Origin: DATACZ01 sp036258795
GTDB taxonomy: Bacteria; Actinomycetota; CADDZG01; JAHWKV01
DNA length: 8,574 bases
Reading direction: 5' to 3'
NCBI GenBank assembly: GCA_036258795.1
Contig: DATACZ010000142.1
Location: forward strand, 1-8,574
A program made the translations under genes and the position numbers. The notes below the pieces were generated by a model, which saw only the letters and a program-made list of their open reading frames with translations, searched no databases and was not told where the DNA came from. Positions 5,193 through 8,574 of the stretch are shown piece by piece (the first letter of the stretch is position 1; each line of letters begins with the position of its first letter).

Positions 5193-7769
5193 GTGAAACG
5201 GACCAGACGCCACCTGCTCTCCGTGATTGCAGTGATGACCGTGGCCGTCGGCCTTATGGCGGTCATCTTCGTCTTCAACCTCAAACCCAAGCTCGGCCTA
5301 GACCTTCAGGGAGGCTTGTCGGTGACTCTTACGGCGCCGTCCAACGCCGATCCGGAGCTCCTGGAGAAGAGCGTCGAGATCTTGAGCAACCGGGTGGACA
5401 GCGCTGGTGTGGCCGAGTCCCAGATCTCCAGGGAAGGCAACAACAACATCTTCATCCAACTTCCCGGAACGGAGGACCCCCAGCGGCTGCTGCGGTTGAT
5501 CGGGAAGACCGCTCAGCTTCAATTCCGGCAGGTCAAGCGGGTTGTCCCTCCTGGTGGCCCCGACTACGAGAGCCTCAAGGTGGCCGAATCCGACGATCCG
5601 GCGCAGGAGCTTGTCCTGGCGGACGAGCAGAGGAACAAGTACGAGCTATCGAGGGCGGAGGTCACCGGCGATGCCGTAAGAACCGGTTCCGCGCGGCCCA
5701 ATCAGGCCGGCGGGTGGGAGGTAGTGGTCGACTTCAAGCGAGACGGATCGGATGCTTGGACTCGGTTCACCGGAAGGCTGGCGTGTGAGCAGGGGGTGAC
5801 GCGCCAGATCGCAATCGTCCTGGACGGGAGGGTCGAGTCCAGTCCTCAGGTAGACCCGGAAATTCAGTGCAACGAGGGGATCACCGGCGGGACCACGATC
5901 ATCACCGGGGACTTCGACGAAACCGAGGCCAAGGACCTCGCTCTGGTTCTGACGGCTGGGGCGCTGCCCGTAAAGCTCGAACAGTCGGAGGTCAGAACGG
6001 TCAGCGCCACGCTGGGCCGCGACTCCCTGAGAGCGGGTCTTCTGGCAGGAGCTCTGGGACTGCTGCTCGTGATGCTCTATGTGCTCATCTACTACCGGAC
6101 ACTGGGCTTACAGACCTGGGTGGGATTGGCGGTCTTCGGGGCCATCACCTACGGGTTGGTCGTTCTGTTCGGAGAGTGGATCGGCTGGAGCCTGACCCTC
6201 GCCGGCATCGCGGGGCTCATTGTGTCGATCGGCATCGCCGCGGACTCCTACATCGTGTTCTTCGAACGCGTGAAGGAGGAGATCCATGAGGGGCGGAATT
6301 TAAGGACCTCGATTGACCGCGGTTTTCAGCACGCCTGGCGCACCATGCGCGCGGCCAATATGGTTACGATCCTGGCCGCGGTAGTCCTGTACTTCCTGGC
6401 AGTTGGGCCGGTCCGTGGCTTCGCCCTCGCACTCGGGGTCGCCACCTTGCTGGATCTGGCGGTCACCTACTTCTTCACCTGGCCATTGGCGGGGCTTCTG
6501 GCGCAGAACCGCTTCTTCGCGGAAAACCGCCTTTTGGGAATGCGGGCTGCACTGGAGGGCGGACAGAGAGAGGGCTCCCTGCTGCGAAAGATCTATCGGA
6601 GCGAGTTCAAGATCGACTTCGTAGGACTAAGGCGGCGTTGGTTCCTCCTCTCCGGTTTAGTGGTGCTCATCTCGGTGGTGGCCCTGGTCCCCGGTGTGAG
6701 GGGGCTTAGCTATGCCATCGACTTCCGTGGTGGAACCATCTACCGGGCACCAGCGCCCGAGTCCCTCTCGGTCCGCACCGTTCAAGACGAGATGGAAAAA
6801 GCCGGTCTTGAGAATCCGCTGGTTCAGATCCTGACGGACCGGTCAACCGGCGAGACGCAGGTCCAGGTCGAGACCCCATCCTCTCTCTCGCCCGAGGCGC
6901 GAGACGACGTGACCCAGACCCTTCAGAGGCTGACCGGATCCGATGTAAGCGACATAACCACCGAGGCGGTCGGCCGGAGATGGGGCGGCCAGGTCACGGC
7001 CAAGGCGCTTCGCGGGCTGGCCATCTTCCTTGTGCTTGTCATCGCCTATATGTCGTGGCGTCTGGAGCCCAAGATGGCCCTGGCCAGCATTATGGCCCTC
7101 CTGCACGACCTGGTCGTAACCGCCGGCATCTATGCGCTGGTCGGGTTCGAGGTGTCGCCCGCGACAGTCATCGCCATCTTGACCATTCTCGGCTACTCCC
7201 TCTACGACACCGTCGTGATATTCGACAAGACCCTGGAGAACCAGGCTCTTCCAGGCAACGCGCGAAAGAGCTTCGCCGAGATTGCCAACGACTCCTCGAA
7301 TCAGGTGCTCATGCGCTCATTCAGCACCTCTTTGTCAACCCTTCTGCCGGTAGGAAGCCTGCTGTTCGTCGGCAGCATCCTTCTCGGCGCCGATACCCTC
7401 AAGGATCTTGCCCTGGCCCTCTTCGTTGGTGTGGCGGCTAGTACCTACTCCAGCCTCTTCGTAGCCGTACCGCTGCTCTCGCTTTGGAAGGAAAAAGAGC
7501 CGAGGTACGCGGCGATGCGGGTGCGTGCCGCGAGAGTAGGAGCCGCCGGAGGCCAAAAGGGGTCGGGGGACGGTCCGGAGCCGTCGCCTAAGGTGAAACA
7601 GCAGGCGGATAGGTCGGAGCCAGTGGATGAGACAAGCCTCACTGCTCGGGCTCGACCCAGTTCCAATGGAGGCAGAGCCGAGCCGGGCGCCACCCGCACG
7701 GCCACGGCGGCCAAAGCCCAACCCCGCCGCCATCAGCCGAGGGCTAAGCGGAAGAAGAAAAGTCGCTAG
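5193..7769 (+). CDS. secDF: Fused protein translocase subunit SecDF
   Basis: This 858-residue inner-membrane protein uses the proton gradient to pull exported proteins through SecYEG. The SecD half (about 1-450) has TM1 (10-29), LGLDLQGG (34-41), the periplasmic P1 region (about 45-265) and five TMs (about 280-435) with Asp351 in GIAADSYIVFFER. The SecF half has a TM (483-500), YAIDFRGGT (507-515), a small periplasmic domain and five TMs (605-765). It carries LLHDL (Asp639) and GYSLYDTVVIFD (Asp672, Asp678), the proton-relay region. Residues 766-858 are a Lys/Arg/Pro-rich tail ending KRKKKSR. No stop separates the halves, whereas the well-known actinobacteria have separate genes; Met450 could be a relic SecF start. 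The GTG start gives MKRTRRHLLS, a typical signal-anchor opening; AAGG (5182-5185) is a weak ribosome site. Confidence 0.96.
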   Translation: MKRTRRHLLSVIAVMTVAVGLMAVIFVFNLKPKLGLDLQGGLSVTLTAPSNADPELLEKSVEILSNRVDSAGVAESQISREGNNNIFIQLPGTEDPQRLLRLIGKTAQLQFRQVKRVVPPGGPDYESLKVAESDDPAQELVLADEQRNKYELSRAEVTGDAVRTGSARPNQAGGWEVVVDFKRDGSDAWTRFTGRLACEQGVTRQIAIVLDGRVESSPQVDPEIQCNEGITGGTTIITGDFDETEAKDLALVLTAGALPVKLEQSEVRTVSATLGRDSLRAGLLAGALGLLLVMLYVLIYYRTLGLQTWVGLAVFGAITYGLVVLFGEWIGWSLTLAGIAGLIVSIGIAADSYIVFFERVKEEIHEGRNLRTSIDRGFQHAWRTMRAANMVTILAAVVLYFLAVGPVRGFALALGVATLLDLAVTYFFTWPLAGLLAQNRFFAENRLLGMRAALEGGQREGSLLRKIYRSEFKIDFVGLRRRWFLLSGLVVLISVVALVPGVRGLSYAIDFRGGTIYRAPAPESLSVRTVQDEMEKAGLENPLVQILTDRSTGETQVQVETPSSLSPEARDDVTQTLQRLTGSDVSDITTEAVGRRWGGQVTAKALRGLAIFLVLVIAYMSWRLEPKMALASIMALLHDLVVTAGIYALVGFEVSPATVIAILTILGYSLYDTVVIFDKTLENQALPGNARKSFAEIANDSSNQVLMRSFSTSLSTLLPVGSLLFVGSILLGADTLKDLALALFVGVAASTYSSLFVAVPLLSLWKEKEPRYAAMRVRAARVGAAGGQKGSGDGPEPSPKVKQQADRSEPVDETSLTARARPSSNGGRAEPGATRTATAAKAQPRRHQPRAKRKKKSR

Positions 7770-7776
7770 TCCTTCA

Positions 7777-8304
7777 GTGGCGCTGGACATAGAAGACCTC
7801 AAGGGGAAGGTCCGCAGCGTTCCGGACTTTCCCAGGCCGGGGGTTGACTTCAAGGACATAACCCCCTTGCTGGCGGATGCGAGCTCATACCGCCTGGTGA
7901 TCGACTCAATCGCGGGCCGTTACCGGGATGCACAGGTCGGCAAAGTGTGCGGCATAGAGGCTCGCGGTTTCATCCTGGCCGCGCCGGTGGCGCACCAGCT
8001 TGGCGTAGGTTTCGTCCCCATCCGTAAGCACGGCAAGCTTCCTTACCTATCCGAGTCCGCCGCCTATACGCTGGAGTACTCTCAGGAGGTCCTCGAGATC
8101 CACCGCGACGCGGTTACCCCCGGAGAGCGGGTGCTTATCGTCGACGATGTCCTGGCGACGGGTGGTACTGCACGGGCTGCCGTCGACCTGATTGAGCGGC
8201 TGGGCGCATTCGTTGCCGGGGTTGCCTGCCTGATAGAGCTTGAGTTTCTGCGCGGGCGATCCAAGCTCACCGGACTCGACTTCTACTCGCTCATTCGGTA
8301 CTGA
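7777..8304 (+). CDS. apt: Adenine phosphoribosyltransferase
   Basis: This 175-residue cytoplasmic enzyme forms AMP from adenine and PRPP in purine salvage. From the GTG at 7777 it begins ALDIEDLKGKVRSVPDFPRPG after the initiator. It contains GVDFKDITPLL (22-32), CGIEARGFILAAPVA (58-72), PIRKHGKLP (81-89, a variant of the common RKPGKLP), the LEY and LEIHRDAV elements (99-113) and the PRPP-binding motif VLIVDDVLATGGTA (119-132). The GTG start gives the normal family length. The frame is open further upstream (ATGs at 7627 and 7666), but that part overlaps the secDF tail and looks like a shadow of it. The start lies 7 bases after the secDF stop and no clear Shine-Dalgarno is visible, so translation probably depends on secDF. 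The sec-apt-relA order is typical of actinobacteria. Confidence 0.95.
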   Translation: MALDIEDLKGKVRSVPDFPRPGVDFKDITPLLADASSYRLVIDSIAGRYRDAQVGKVCGIEARGFILAAPVAHQLGVGFVPIRKHGKLPYLSESAAYTLEYSQEVLEIHRDAVTPGERVLIVDDVLATGGTARAAVDLIERLGAFVAGVACLIELEFLRGRSKLTGLDFYSLIRY

Positions 8305-8306
8305 AG

Positions 8307-8378
8307 CCGAGCGAGCGTAGCGAGCGAATCCAAGCCTTGCCTTTGTCCGGTCGACCGAGCGACCGAAGCGAGCGAGTG
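8307..8378. repeat. Two GAGCGAGCG-type direct repeats after apt
   Basis: A 24-base element at 8307-8330 recurs at 8355-8378 with 20 of 24 bases identical. Both share CCGAGCGA, then AGCGAGCGA after a variable centre. The copies are 48 bases start to start, separated by a unique 24-base spacer. Internally each is built from GCGA-type tetramers. They fill much of the 141-base gap between apt and the next gene. They do not form a strong inverted pair, so a terminator role is not obvious. Confidence 0.55.
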
Positions 8379-8383
8379 TCGCC

Positions 8384-8412
8384 GTGGCCAGGATTCGGGC
8401 CCATGCTTTAAT
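8384..8412 (+). promoter_or_regulatory. Weak candidate promoter before the last gene
   Basis: TTTAAT (8407-8412) resembles a -10 box and sits 17 bases after GTGGCC (8384-8389), a poor -35 with 3 of 6 consensus bases. It lies about 34 bases upstream of the GTG start. This is the only AT-richer spot in the gap. The call is tentative. Confidence 0.2.
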
Positions 8413-8445
8413 GAGAGTGTGTGGTGAGCGCAGGAGGTCGCCTTA

Positions 8446-8574
8446 GTGCCCGAGAAGGCCAAAACCTCGGTTAAGTCTCAGGCTGGCCCTCGGGAGGCTG
8501 GCGACTCACCCACGCCGGTTCAGCCTGCTCACTCCGAGCTCCTGTCCGAGCCTAAGCCCGAAGCCCGAGGCGTA
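8446..8574 (+). CDS. N-terminal fragment, probably RelA/SpoT-type (p)ppGpp synthetase
   Basis: A frame starts at GTG 8446 and stays open for 43 codons to the window end. AGGAGG (8432-8437) precedes it with 8-base spacing, which is good support for a real start. The visible residues begin PEKAKTSVKSQ after the initiator and are Pro/Glu/Ser-rich, likely disordered, with no recognisable domain. The identification rests only on position: in actinobacteria apt is followed by relA, whose product often has a variable, low-complexity N-terminus before the HD hydrolase domain. The catalytic regions are outside the window, so another gene cannot be excluded. Confidence 0.55.
   Translation, partial: MPEKAKTSVKSQAGPREAGDSPTPVQPAHSELLSEPKPEARGV

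Noticed and set aside
5171..5788. 205-codon + strand frame overlapping secDF
   Set aside because: It is an out-of-phase shadow of the SecD P1 region, with low-complexity Gly/Arg composition and no motif.
7627..7776. Longer Apt starting at 7627 or 7666
   Set aside because: The extra residues are the out-of-phase reading of the secDF tail. Family length and the conserved N-terminus fit the GTG at 7777.
8307..8378. CRISPR array
   Set aside because: There are only two imperfect 24-base copies with one spacer, internally made of tetramer repeats, and no cas gene is present.

Overview
This GC-rich window reads as a core chromosomal segment of an actinobacterium or a close relative. The order pdxS-pdxT-yebC-ruvC-ruvA-ruvB ... 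yajC-secD-secF-apt-(relA) matches the arrangement I know from Actinomycetota such as Mycobacterium. The SecD membrane motif (ADSYIVFFER) and RuvB (ERAGDLAA, GFVGRLDYYE) also look actinobacterial. A site close to the actinobacterial LexA box lies in front of ruvC. All genes are on the + strand. I cannot name a genus. The small DUF2905-type membrane protein and the fused secDF are not typical of Mycobacterium or Streptomyces, so a deeper-branching lineage is plausible.

Layout. (1) Positions 1-1523: the 3' end of pdxS, then pdxT and yebC, joined by overlapping start and stop codons. The first two make the ammonia-channelling PLP synthase; YebC is a ribosome-associated translation or regulatory factor. 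(2) 1524-1629: a regulatory gap with a GATAGG inverted repeat and a LexA-like box. (3) 1630-4017: ruvC, ruvA, ruvB and a DUF2905-like small membrane protein, again overlapped stop-to-start. This is the complete Holliday-junction resolvasome, probably under SOS control. (4) 4018-4121: a terminator-like hairpin. (5) 4122-4637: a DJ-1/PfpI family protein with a TTG start and an unusually long Shine-Dalgarno match. (6) 4740-7769: yajC, then a single reading frame fusing SecD to SecF with a long basic tail. A 21-codon reading frame with a GC-rich hairpin lies between them. (7) 7777-8304: apt (adenine salvage). (8) 8305-8445: an intergenic region with two GAGCGAGCG-type direct repeats, followed by the first 43 codons of a gene that runs off the window, probably relA by synteny.

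Most of the window is ordinary conserved housekeeping DNA and I see no mobile element, CRISPR array or RNA gene. The points most worth a second look are the LexA-like box before ruvCAB, the short reading frame in phase between yajC and secDF, and the SecD-SecF fusion with its lysine/arginine-rich C-terminal tail.
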